Program-made: the position numbers and the translations under genes
The notes under the pieces: model-generated
Databases searched by the model: none
What the model was told of the DNA's origin: nothing
What the model saw: the letters and a program-made list of their open reading frames with translations, nothing else
Shown here: piece by piece, positions 1-5,258 of the stretch
Numbering within the stretch: position 1 is the first letter of the stretch
How the letters are laid out: every line of letters begins with the position of its first letter
Source: Christensenellaceae bacterium
Lineage (GTDB): Bacteria; Bacillota; Clostridia; Christensenellales; UBA1750
Direction: 5' to 3'
DNA: 8,040 bases
Assembly: GCA_031287285.1 (NCBI GenBank)
Contig: JAITTC010000110.1
Coordinates: forward strand, 1 to 8,040

Positions 1-112
1 GAGCGCGTTTACAAGCGAGCAGGCGAAGGGAGCGAGGTCTTTTGCGGCAGACGACGAGCGGCGAAGCGTTGCGAAAACGCGCGGAGCGGCGCAGCCGCGG
101 GAGCGGGGTTAA
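1..112 (+). CDS. C-terminal tail of an upstream protein (partial, tentative)
   Basis: An open frame enters the window from the left (codons begin at position 2) and ends at the TAA at 110-112. It would encode about 36 hydrophilic, charged residues, starting SAFTSEQAKGARSFAADDE. Its third codon positions are about 69% G or C by hand count (25 of 36), which suits this genome. The stop lies 25 bases before the ATG of the AI-2E gene, with that gene's ribosome binding site in between, as expected for two consecutive operon genes. I do not recognise the tail and it has no motif. In many Clostridia a small PRC-barrel or similar gene sits near this locus, but nothing here proves that identity. The two other forward frames are also open over much of this GC-rich stretch, so the call is weak. 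Confidence 0.35.
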   Translation, partial: SAFTSEQAKGARSFAADDERRSVAKTRGAAQPRERG

Positions 113-137
113 GCGGAGCGCAGCCCGCGAGGAGGAG

Positions 138-1193
138 ATGGGAAGCTTGCGATCATGGAAGACGGCGCTTTGGATCTTGGGCGCGGCGGCGCTTATTTTT
201 GCGTTTCGCGGGGCAGTTTCACGCCTTTTGCTGTTTTTGCTCGTTTCTTCCACGCTCGCCTATTTGGTCGAGCCGCTCGCGCGCAGAATCCCCCTAAAGC
301 CCGGCATCTCCGCGCTGCTGGCCTTTTTGCTCGTGCTTTTGGCGCTGGTTTCGCTGCTGCTCCTCGGCGTACCCGCGCTGATTCGGCAGCTGAGGGGCAT
401 TAACGAGAGCCTGCCCGCCCTGCTTTCGGCCGCAGCCTCCATTGCCGAGGGGCTTAAGGCGCAAGCGATTGCCATGGGCATCAGCGAGGATATGGTGGCC
501 CAAATCGAAGCGCAGCTCGGCGCCATGCTGGCGAGCAGCGCCAAAGCGATGGCAGAAAGGGCGCTGCAGTGGGGCAACGCCCTGGCAGACGGCAGCTATA
601 TGCTGCTCGCGCCGGTGGTCGGCTATTATATGCTGCGCGATAAAGAGCGCCTTTTCAGCTGGCTGCAGCGCCTTTTGCCGTCAAGGCTTCGCTACCGGGC
701 GATGGAGGTCGGCCTGCGGGTTAAGACCGAGATCAGCGCGTATGTGCGCGGGCAGATCCTGGTTTCGCTGATCAGCGGGGCGATTACGGCGCTTGGCCTT
801 TTGCTGATTGGGATGCCCTCTTGGCTGGTGATGGGCCTGCTCATGGTTTTGTGCAACATGATCCCTTATTTCGGCCCGTTTTTGGCCTGTGTTCCCATCC
901 TCACCTTCGCGCTGCCAAGCGGTTTTATGACAGCGCTTTTGGCGCTTTGCGTGGTGCTCTTGGCGCAGCAGATCGAAAACCTCGTGATCGGCCCGAGGGT
1001 CTTGGGCGAAGCCGCGCAGCTTCATCCGGGCGTGGTGATCGTCGTGCTGCTTCTTGGGGGCTGGTTTTTCGGCTTTGGGGGCCTGCTGTTCTCGATTCCC
1101 GCGGCGCTGACCCTTCGGGCCGTGCTGCGCGCGGTGCAGGAAGCGCGGGTGAGGCAGTTTGCCCGCGAGCCAGCGGCTGGCAAGCAAGGATAA
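138..1193 (+). CDS. AI-2E family transporter (multi-pass membrane protein)
   Basis: This is an integral membrane protein of the AI-2E/PerM/YdiK family, 351 residues from the chosen start, which is normal for the family. Family members have been linked to autoinducer-2 or ion export, but the substrate here is unknown. Hydrophobic segments lie near residues 9-24, 28-45, 57-80, 152-167, 206-225, 227-256, 262-283 and 297-325, with a soluble amphipathic stretch at 85-150. Family signatures are visible: NMIPYFGPF at 240-248, IGPRVLG at 284-290, and an LHP followed by a Gly-rich segment ending in SIPAA at 295-323. The ATG at 138 was chosen because AGGAGG at 130-135 precedes it, though the spacing is only 2 bases. 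An in-frame TTG at 147 would have better spacing. A longer TTG start at 42 would overlap the upstream frame and add a basic, non-family leader. No terminator is visible after the gene. Confidence 0.88.
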   Translation: MGSLRSWKTALWILGAAALIFAFRGAVSRLLLFLLVSSTLAYLVEPLARRIPLKPGISALLAFLLVLLALVSLLLLGVPALIRQLRGINESLPALLSAAASIAEGLKAQAIAMGISEDMVAQIEAQLGAMLASSAKAMAERALQWGNALADGSYMLLAPVVGYYMLRDKERLFSWLQRLLPSRLRYRAMEVGLRVKTEISAYVRGQILVSLISGAITALGLLLIGMPSWLVMGLLMVLCNMIPYFGPFLACVPILTFALPSGFMTALLALCVVLLAQQIENLVIGPRVLGEAAQLHPGVVIVVLLLGGWFFGFGGLLFSIPAALTLRAVLRAVQEARVRQFAREPAAGKQG

Positions 1194-1201
1194 AACCCCG
1201 T

Positions 1202-1230
1202 TTGTATTTCCGCGGCGCTTGTTGTATACT
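1202..1230 (+). promoter_or_regulatory. Sigma-A-type promoter for the ireB operon
   Basis: TTGTAT at 1202-1207 is separated by exactly 17 bases from TATACT at 1225-1230. The -10 matches the consensus at five of six positions and the -35 at three of six. The predicted transcript starts near 1237 and has a leader of about 55 bases before ireB. The local drop in GC content between the AI-2E gene and ireB fits a promoter region. Confidence 0.6.
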
Positions 1231-1275
1231 ATGATTTAGTTAAAATCGGCCCCGTCGCAAGCAGCCAGCAGGTCA

Positions 1276-1283
1276 TAAGGAGG
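1276..1283 (+). promoter_or_regulatory. Ribosome binding site of ireB
   Basis: TAAGGAGG lies 8 bases before the ATG at 1292 and is a near-perfect anti-Shine-Dalgarno match. It fixes the ireB start and suggests strong translation. Confidence 0.8.
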
Positions 1284-1291
1284 TCGGCCCC

Positions 1292-1555
1292 ATGAGCGAG
1301 CAGTTTAACGATACCCAGCGCTTTAAAATCGGCAATATCGAGGCGCTGAACGCGCACGACATCTTGATGAAGGTCTACGACGCCCTAAAGCAGAAGGGCT
1401 ACGACCCGGTCAACCAGATCGTCGGCTATTTGATCTCGGGCGACCCGACCTACATCACCTCCTTTGGGAATGCGCGCTATCTGATCCGCCAGCTCGAGCG
1501 CGACGAGCTCATCGAAGAGCTGGTCAAGTCCTACGTGACGGATCAGGATGTTTAA
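1292..1555 (+). CDS. ireB: IreB family regulatory phosphoprotein (DUF965)
   Basis: This is a small soluble protein of 87 residues, the usual length of the IreB/DUF965/YrzL family. In Enterococcus faecalis, IreB is phosphorylated on N-terminal threonines by the PASTA kinase IreK, dephosphorylated by IreP, and negatively affects cephalosporin resistance. Here the N-terminus has a threonine at residue 8 within FNDTQRF, a plausible phosphosite. The core IEALNAHDILMKVYDALKQK (residues 17-36) and the later GYLISGDPTYITS and ARYLIRQLER stretches are typical of the family. The stop overlaps the ruvX start by 8 bases (1548-1555), so the two genes are almost certainly co-transcribed and translationally coupled. 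No kinase or phosphatase gene is in the window, so the regulatory link is known from the family and not shown here. Confidence 0.93.
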   Translation: MSEQFNDTQRFKIGNIEALNAHDILMKVYDALKQKGYDPVNQIVGYLISGDPTYITSFGNARYLIRQLERDELIEELVKSYVTDQDV

Positions 1556-1982
1556 GACCGAAGCGAAAAAGGAACGGTCGGTCTTGGCGCTGGATCTAGG
1601 CTCGGTGCGCATCGGCGTGGCGGGTACGGACGCGCTTGGCATCACCGCGCAGGGCATCGAAACCTGGGCGCGCAAGGGGATCGATATCGACATCGCCCAT
1701 CTTTGCGATTTGGCCAAGGCGCGCGGCGCGAAGGCCTTCGTGGTGGGTCTGCCGCTGAACATGAACGGCTCTTTTGGGCCGCAGGCCGAGGAAACGAAGG
1801 CCTTTGCGGAGCTGCTCCTTCAAAAAAGCGGGCTGCCCGTCGTCTATGTCGACGAGCGGCTGACTTCCAGGGCGGCGCACGGGATGCTGCACGAGGCGGG
1901 GCTTCGCCAGAAGAAGCACAAGGGGATCGTCGATAAGATCGCCGCCGTTTTGATTCTAGAAAGTTACCTGGGTGGGCTATAA
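1548..1982 (+). CDS. ruvX: Holliday junction resolvase-like protein RuvX (YqgF)
   Basis: This is a 144-residue RNase H-fold nuclease of the RuvX/YqgF family. Members are proposed to resolve Holliday junctions, and in E. coli YqgF is implicated in the 5' processing of pre-16S rRNA; the family's in vivo role is debated. Expected motifs are present: the first acidic residue in LALDLGS (D16), GLPLNMNGS at 67-75, DERLTS at 102-107 (D102, E103), and the final acidic residue in IVDKIAAVLIL (D129). The active-site set therefore looks intact. The start ATG lies inside the end of ireB in another frame and lacks a clear ribosome binding site of its own, which points to translational coupling. DUF1292 follows after 32 bases. 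Placement between ireB and DUF1292 is the standard Firmicutes arrangement. Confidence 0.95.
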   Translation: MFKTEAKKERSVLALDLGSVRIGVAGTDALGITAQGIETWARKGIDIDIAHLCDLAKARGAKAFVVGLPLNMNGSFGPQAEETKAFAELLLQKSGLPVVYVDERLTSRAAHGMLHEAGLRQKKHKGIVDKIAAVLILESYLGGL

Positions 1983-2014
1983 AAAAGAAAAAGATTGCGA
2001 AAGAAGGGGTTTTC

Positions 2015-2278
2015 ATGCCGCAGGATCCGGATTCCGTGGTGGTCTTGCTCGATGAGGATGGAAAAGAGGTGCGCTTTGAGCACATTCTGACCATCGAGCA
2101 TCAGGGCGCGGAATACGCCATGGTTGTGCCCGAGGGCAGCGAGGATCTGGTGGTCTTGAAGATCGTGCCCGGCCCCGAGGGGGACGACAGCTACGAGGGA
2201 GTCGAAGACGAGGCGCTTCTCAATGCCCTCTATGAAATCTATCTCGAGCAGGTCGAGTTTTTAGACGAAGAGGAATGA
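2015..2278 (+). CDS. DUF1292 (YrzB-like) domain protein
   Basis: This is a strongly acidic 87-residue protein of the DUF1292/YrzB family, whose function is unknown. The N-terminal half (about residues 8-52) looks like a compact beta-rich domain with the family pattern VVLLDEDGKEVRFEHILTIE, then EYAMVVPE and LVVLKIV. The C-terminus (residues 66-87) is a predicted helix containing NALYEIYLEQ and ends in DEEE. AAGAAGGGG at 2001-2009 lies 5 bases before the ATG and supports the start. It is the last gene of the ireB-ruvX unit. In many Clostridia a fur-family regulator follows, but here a structured spacer and terminator follow instead. Confidence 0.9.
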   Translation: MPQDPDSVVVLLDEDGKEVRFEHILTIEHQGAEYAMVVPEGSEDLVVLKIVPGPEGDDSYEGVEDEALLNALYEIYLEQVEFLDEEE

Positions 2279-2283
2279 ACGGA

Positions 2284-2331
2284 GCCGCGTTCCGCGGCGA
2301 TGATAAAATGGGGCGCCACTTGGCAAAGCCC
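2284..2331 (+). other. Two small hairpins in the 3' untranslated region of the ireB operon
   Basis: GCCGCG (2284-2289) pairs perfectly with CGCGGC (2293-2298) around a TTC loop. A second fold can pair GGGC (2311-2314) with GCCC (2328-2331) and enclose a GCC/GGC pairing. Neither has a T run, so they are not terminators themselves. They sit between the DUF1292 stop and the terminator at 2344. This may be chance folding of GC-rich spacer. Confidence 0.3.
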
Positions 2332-2343
2332 TTGGGAAGATAG

Positions 2344-2371
2344 AAAAAACACGGCAAACGCCGTGTTTTTT
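2344..2371. terminator. Bidirectional intrinsic terminator
   Basis: A perfect 12-bp stem joins 2344-2355 (six A, then CACGGC) to 2360-2371 (GCCGTG, then T run) around the loop AAAC. The A tract on one side and the T tract on the other make it functional on both strands. It ends the ireB operon (+) and the collagen-like gene (-), which converge on it. Confidence 0.88.
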
Positions 2372-2387
2372 TGTTGGTGGGATTGTT

Positions 2388-3128
2388 TTAGGCTTTTGGT
2401 TTTGGCCCGCGCGCGGCCTTGCGGGGAGGCGCTTTGGCTTCCGCCGCGTCGAGCTTCACGAGGTCAAGCAGCGCGCCCGCGGGCGTGAAGCTTTCGCCGG
2501 GTGCGCAGGTCAGCGCAAGCTGCACGAGCGCGCCCGCGTCGAGCTCAAGCAGCAGGCTGCCGCTTTGCGCGGAAAAACCGCCCTCGACGGGCACGCCGTT
2601 CACCAGCGGCGCCGCGCCCGCGCGGCCGAGGCCCTCGCCCCAAAGGCCGAAACGCAGCGCATACACGCCCGCGCTTTCGGCGACGAGGCCGCTGCTTGCG
2701 TATGTAAGGCCTTTTGCAAGGGAGCTTTCGGGGAAGGGAAGCGGGGCCAAGCCGTCTTCGCCCGCCTGGAGCGTCAGCGCGCTAAGGAGGCGGAGCTGGC
2801 CGTAGGCAGGCTCAAGGCCATAGCCTCTCGGCCCGGGGGTTCCGCGCTCGCCCTTGGGCCCGGGTTCACCCTGCGGACCTTGCGGCCCGGTCTCCCCCTG
2901 CAAGCCCTGCGGGCCGATCTCCCCTTGCGGGCCCGGTTCGCCCTGCGGCCCCGGCAGGCCGGGGTAGCCGCGCTCGCCCTGCGCCCCCGGCGCGCCGGGG
3001 AGGCCCTGCGGGCCGCGTTCCCCGCGCGGGCCTTGCGGGCCCTGCGGCCCGGGCAGGAGGAAGGCCTCGTCCGCCGGGAAATCCGGCCTTTGCACGCGGA
3101 TATTGCTGTCGTCGATCAACACGCCCAT
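2388..3128 (-). CDS. Collagen-like protein with C1q/BclA-like C-terminal domain; candidate spore-surface protein
   Basis: This is a protein of 246 residues in three parts. Residues 1-26 are a short N-terminal segment (MGVLIDDSNIRVQRPDF at its start) without a signal peptide. Residues 27-101 are 25 uninterrupted Gly-X-Y triplets rich in GPQ, GER, GEP and GLP, predicted to form a collagen triple helix. Residues about 108-230 look like a trimerising jelly-roll domain of the C1q/BclA type, with strands around GVYALRFGLWGEG, PLVNGVPVEG, SGSLLLELDAGALVQLALT and ALLDLVKLD. A basic tail (KAPPRKAARGPKPKA) ends it. The ATG at 3128 was preferred over a TTG at 3134 because AGAGGG lies 7 bases upstream of the ATG. 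Lack of a secretion signal, the BclA-like layout and the sigma-K-like promoter together suggest a mother-cell-made exosporium or coat filament. That role is inference. A phage tail fibre is the main alternative, but no phage genes are nearby. Confidence 0.85.
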   Translation of the reverse strand: MGVLIDDSNIRVQRPDFPADEAFLLPGPQGPQGPRGERGPQGLPGAPGAQGERGYPGLPGPQGEPGPQGEIGPQGLQGETGPQGPQGEPGPKGERGTPGPRGYGLEPAYGQLRLLSALTLQAGEDGLAPLPFPESSLAKGLTYASSGLVAESAGVYALRFGLWGEGLGRAGAAPLVNGVPVEGGFSAQSGSLLLELDAGALVQLALTCAPGESFTPAGALLDLVKLDAAEAKAPPRKAARGPKPKA

Positions 3129-3162
3129 GTTCAAACCCTCTTTCCTCTAAGTTTTGACTCTC

Positions 3163-3191
3163 TATCCTATGGGGAAGGGCCAAAATTGGTG
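3163..3191 (-). promoter_or_regulatory. Putative sigma-K (late mother-cell sporulation) promoter of the collagen-like gene
   Basis: On the minus strand CACC (3191-3188) is separated by 16 bases from CATAGGATA (3171-3163). This matches the published Bacillus sigma-K pattern mACm-N16/17-CATAnnnTA at every specified position. The predicted transcript would start near 3156 and carry a leader of about 28 bases holding the ribosome binding site. I see no good sigma-A promoter for this gene. Sigma-E recognises a related -10 sequence and could also act here. Confidence 0.5.
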
Positions 3192-3234
3192 CGCGCGGCG
3201 CGAAAAGGGCCATTTTTACGGGCAGGGCTGCGGC

Positions 3235-3263
3235 TTTTCAGCACAGGGCTTTTATGCTATACT
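3235..3263 (+). promoter_or_regulatory. Extended -10 sigma-A promoter of serS
   Basis: TTTTCA at 3235-3240 is followed after 17 bases by TATACT at 3258-3263. The TGC at 3255-3257 directly before the -10 gives the extended TGn element. The -35 matches at four of six positions and the -10 at five of six. Transcription should start near 3270, leaving a leader of about 59 bases. It is divergent from the collagen-like gene's promoter. Confidence 0.7.
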
Positions 3264-3282
3264 TCCAAGGTAAGAGCAATCC

Positions 3283-3308
3283 GCCCTCAAAGGCTTCATT
3301 TTGGGGGC
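3283..3308 (+). promoter_or_regulatory. Hairpin in the serS leader
   Basis: GCCCTCAAA (3283-3291) can pair with 3300-3308 (TTTGGGGGC) in nine pairs, one of them a U-G wobble, around an 8-base loop GGCTTCAT. It lies just after the predicted transcription start and ends 6 bases before the AGGGAG ribosome binding site (3315-3320). The leader is too short to hold a T-box riboswitch. A regulatory role is only a possibility. Confidence 0.3.
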
Positions 3309-3328
3309 TTAAAAAGGGAGTAATCGCC

Positions 3329-4606
3329 ATGCTGGATATCAGGCTTCTGCGCACAAACCCGGAAGCGGTCAAAGAGAACATCAAGAAGAAGTTTCAAGAC
3401 CAGAAGCTGCCCCTGGTAGACGAGGTCATCGAGCTGGACGCCGCGCTGCGCGCCGCCAAGGCGGAGGCCGACACGCTGCGCAACCAGCGCAATGTGTTGA
3501 GCAAGCAGATCGGCGCGCTGATGGCGAAGGGCCAAAGGGAAGAGGCAGAGGCGATCAAGGCGCAGGTCGCTTCGATTGCCCCCAGAATGGAGCAGCTCGC
3601 CGCCGATGAAGAAGGCTATGCGGCCAGGATTCGCGAGAGGATGCTGGTCATCCCTAACATCATCGACGAAACGGTGCCCCTTGGCAGGGACGATTCGCAG
3701 AACGTCGAGGTAGAGCGCTTCGGCGAGCCCAGGCTGCCCCCCTTTGAGGTGCCCTACCACGTCGAGATCATGGAAAGGCTCAACGGCATCGACCTTGACA
3801 GCGCCAGAAAGACCTCCGGCAACGGCTTTTATTACTTCAAGGGCAACATCGCAAGGCTGCACTCCGCCATCCTTTCGTATGCGCGGGATTTCATGATCGA
3901 CAAGGGCTTTACCTATTGCATTCCGCCCTTCATGATTCGCAGCGAGGTCGTCACCGGCGTGATGAGCTTTAGCGAGATGGAGAACATGATGTATAAGATC
4001 GAGGGAGAGGATCTCTATTTAATCGGGACCTCGGAGCACTCGATGATCGGCAAGTTTATCGACGCCTTTTTAGAAAAAGGTGAGCTGCCGCAGACGCTCA
4101 CGAGCTATTCACCCTGTTTTCGCAAGGAGGTCGGCGCGCATGGCATCGAAGAGCGCGGCGTGTACCGCATCCACCAGTTCGAAAAGCAGGAGATGATCGT
4201 GGTCTGCGAGCCGGAAGAGAGCATGGACTGGTTCCATAAGCTCTACGCCTACACGGTCGAGTTCTTCCGCACGCTCGACATTCCCGTGCGCACGCTGGAG
4301 TGCTGCTCTGGCGACCTGGCCGACCTGAAGGTCAAGAGCATCGACGTGGAGGCCTGGTCGCCCAGGCAGCAGAAGTACTTCGAGGTGGGCAGCTGCTCAA
4401 ACCTGGGGGACGCGCAGGCTCGCAGGCTCGGCATCCGCGTGCGCGGCGAAAACGGCAACTACTTCGCCCACACGCTCAACAACACCGTGGTCGCGCCGCC
4501 CCGCATGCTGATCGCCTTCCTCGAAAACAACCTGCGCGAGGATGGCTCCGTCGCCATTCCGGCCCCGCTGCGGCCCTACATGGGCGGCATGGAGGAAATC
4601 CGCTAA
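3329..4606 (+). CDS. serS: Seryl-tRNA synthetase (clostridial variant subfamily)
   Basis: This class II aminoacyl-tRNA synthetase attaches serine to tRNA-Ser (and tRNA-Sec if present). It has 425 residues, normal for bacterial SerS. The N-terminal coiled-coil arm that grips the tRNA long variable arm spans about residues 30-105. The catalytic domain follows: TSE at 234-236 (serine and ATP binding), motif 2 as SPCFRKE at 261-267 with HQFEKQEM at 282-289, CSGDLADLK at 326-334, and motif 3 as NNTVVAPPRMLIAFLENN at 384-401 (R392). The catalytic motifs differ from the E. coli type (TAE, CFRSEAG, motif 3 with Gly-Arg) but match, from memory, a form widespread in gut Clostridia. The ATG at 3329 was chosen for the AGGGAG at 3315-3320 with 8-base spacing and the MLDIRLLR N-terminus. 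An upstream in-frame ATG at 3254 lies inside the promoter. A flavodoxin-like gene follows after 36 bases. Confidence 0.96.
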   Translation: MLDIRLLRTNPEAVKENIKKKFQDQKLPLVDEVIELDAALRAAKAEADTLRNQRNVLSKQIGALMAKGQREEAEAIKAQVASIAPRMEQLAADEEGYAARIRERMLVIPNIIDETVPLGRDDSQNVEVERFGEPRLPPFEVPYHVEIMERLNGIDLDSARKTSGNGFYYFKGNIARLHSAILSYARDFMIDKGFTYCIPPFMIRSEVVTGVMSFSEMENMMYKIEGEDLYLIGTSEHSMIGKFIDAFLEKGELPQTLTSYSPCFRKEVGAHGIEERGVYRIHQFEKQEMIVVCEPEESMDWFHKLYAYTVEFFRTLDIPVRTLECCSGDLADLKVKSIDVEAWSPRQQKYFEVGSCSNLGDAQARRLGIRVRGENGNYFAHTLNNTVVAPPRMLIAFLENNLREDGSVAIPAPLRPYMGGMEEIR

Positions 4607-4625
4607 AGCACCATAAAAAAAGGCA

Positions 4626-4633
4626 AAAGGAGG
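4626..4633 (+). promoter_or_regulatory. Ribosome binding site of the flavodoxin-like gene
   Basis: AAAGGAGG lies 9 bases before the ATG at 4643, in the 36-base gap after serS. No promoter or terminator is visible in the gap, so this gene is probably read from the serS promoter. Confidence 0.75.
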
Positions 4634-4642
4634 CCGCCAAAG

Positions 4643-5200
4643 ATGCGCTATTTGATCGTTACCGGCAACCCGAAGAAGGAAGGGCTGTGCTTTTCTGCCA
4701 CGGAAGAGATCGCCCGCGGGGCGAAAGAGGCTGGCGCCGAGGTTTCGGTACTCGATGTTTCCTCGCTGATTCGCTGCAAGGTCTGCGGCAACGGCTGGGG
4801 CAGCTGCCGCGAAACCCACGCCTGCGCCTTTGGGGCAGACGGCTTCCACGATGCGCAGGCGGCCGTGCGCGAGGCTGACCAGATCTGCCTCATCACCCCG
4901 GTCTATTGGGGCGAGATGGCGGAGGGGCTGAAGTGCTTTATCGATAGGCTCCGCCGCTGCGAGTTTGGCCAAAACGGCGCGCTTTCGGGCAAGCCCGTGC
5001 TGCTCGTGGCTTCCCCCGGCGGCAGCGGCAACGGCGCCCTGAGCTGCCTAGAGCAAATGGATCGCTTCTGCCGCCACACCGGCGCGCAGATCTTCGACTA
5101 CATCTCGCTCAACCGCTGGAACAACGACTATAAGCGGCAGGCGCTCTATGCGGCTGCCAAGGCCATGGCCGCCGGCCGCAAGGCCGGCGAGAGCTTGTAA
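4643..5200 (+). CDS. NAD(P)H-dependent oxidoreductase, flavodoxin-like fold, with cysteine cluster
   Basis: This is a cytoplasmic flavoprotein of 185 residues in the NADPH-dependent FMN reductase/flavodoxin-like superfamily. The N-terminal strand and phosphate-binding loop are YLIVTGNPKKEGLCFS (3-18). The second flavin-contact region is ITPVYWGEMAEGLKCFIDRL (84-103), and SPGGSGNG (124-131) gives the third. Inserted after the second strand is a cysteine set, C45-X2-C48-X6-C55-X5-C61. It recalls the compact Fe-S motif of iron-sulfur flavoproteins but with different spacing, so it could bind a metal cluster or be redox-active thiols. The electron donor and acceptor cannot be told from sequence. 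It is probably co-transcribed with serS, a linkage with no obvious functional reason. The terminator begins 11 bases after its stop. Confidence 0.85.
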   Translation: MRYLIVTGNPKKEGLCFSATEEIARGAKEAGAEVSVLDVSSLIRCKVCGNGWGSCRETHACAFGADGFHDAQAAVREADQICLITPVYWGEMAEGLKCFIDRLRRCEFGQNGALSGKPVLLVASPGGSGNGALSCLEQMDRFCRHTGAQIFDYISLNRWNNDYKRQALYAAAKAMAAGRKAGESL

Positions 5201-5210
5201 TCCCGCGTCA

Positions 5211-5258
5211 AAAAAAGGCCCGTTTTCGGCGATTTTTCGCCGAAAACGGGCCTTTTTT
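5211..5258. terminator. Bidirectional intrinsic terminator with 22-bp perfect stem
   Basis: 5211-5232 (six A, GGCCCG, TTTT, CGGCGA) pairs perfectly with 5237-5258 around a TTTT loop. The flanking A and T tracts allow termination in both directions. It serves serS and the flavodoxin-like gene on the plus strand and the Abi-alpha gene on the minus strand. The Abi-alpha stop codon (5259-5257) overlaps its edge. Confidence 0.92.

Noticed and set aside
42..137. Extended N-terminus of the AI-2E protein from a TTG at 42
   Set aside because: The extra residues are basic and low-complexity, the TTG has no convincing ribosome binding site, and the extension would overlap the upstream frame ending at 112. 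AGGAGG at 130-135 favours the ATG at 138.
681..1187. Long open frame on the minus strand inside the AI-2E gene
   Set aside because: The product is rich in His, Gln and Arg with no motif, and the plus-strand frame encodes a clear membrane protein family. It is a shadow of GC-rich coding sequence.
1246..1291. 8-base direct repeat TCGGCCCC at 1246-1253 and 1284-1291 flanking the ireB ribosome binding site
   Set aside because: It is short, GC-rich and a single pair, with no operator symmetry. Chance is a sufficient explanation.
2300..2488. Small open frame of 62 codons after DUF1292
   Set aside because: It runs through the terminator hairpin and into the antisense of the collagen-like gene, has no ribosome binding site and no recognisable product.
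2826..3050. Tandem DNA repeat or CRISPR-like array
   Set aside because: The 9-base periodicity comes from Gly-X-Y codons with varied X and Y. There are no constant repeats separated by unique spacers.
2565..3323. A 252-codon open frame on the plus strand, antisense to the collagen-like gene
   Set aside because: It is a by-product of the Gly-X-Y codon pattern read on the opposite strand. It gives an Arg/Ala/Leu/Pro-rich product, lacks family motifs and runs into the serS promoter and leader.
3129..3328. T-box riboswitch upstream of serS
   Set aside because: No T-box consensus (TGGNACCGCG-like) or terminator/antiterminator pair is visible, and the predicted leader is too short.
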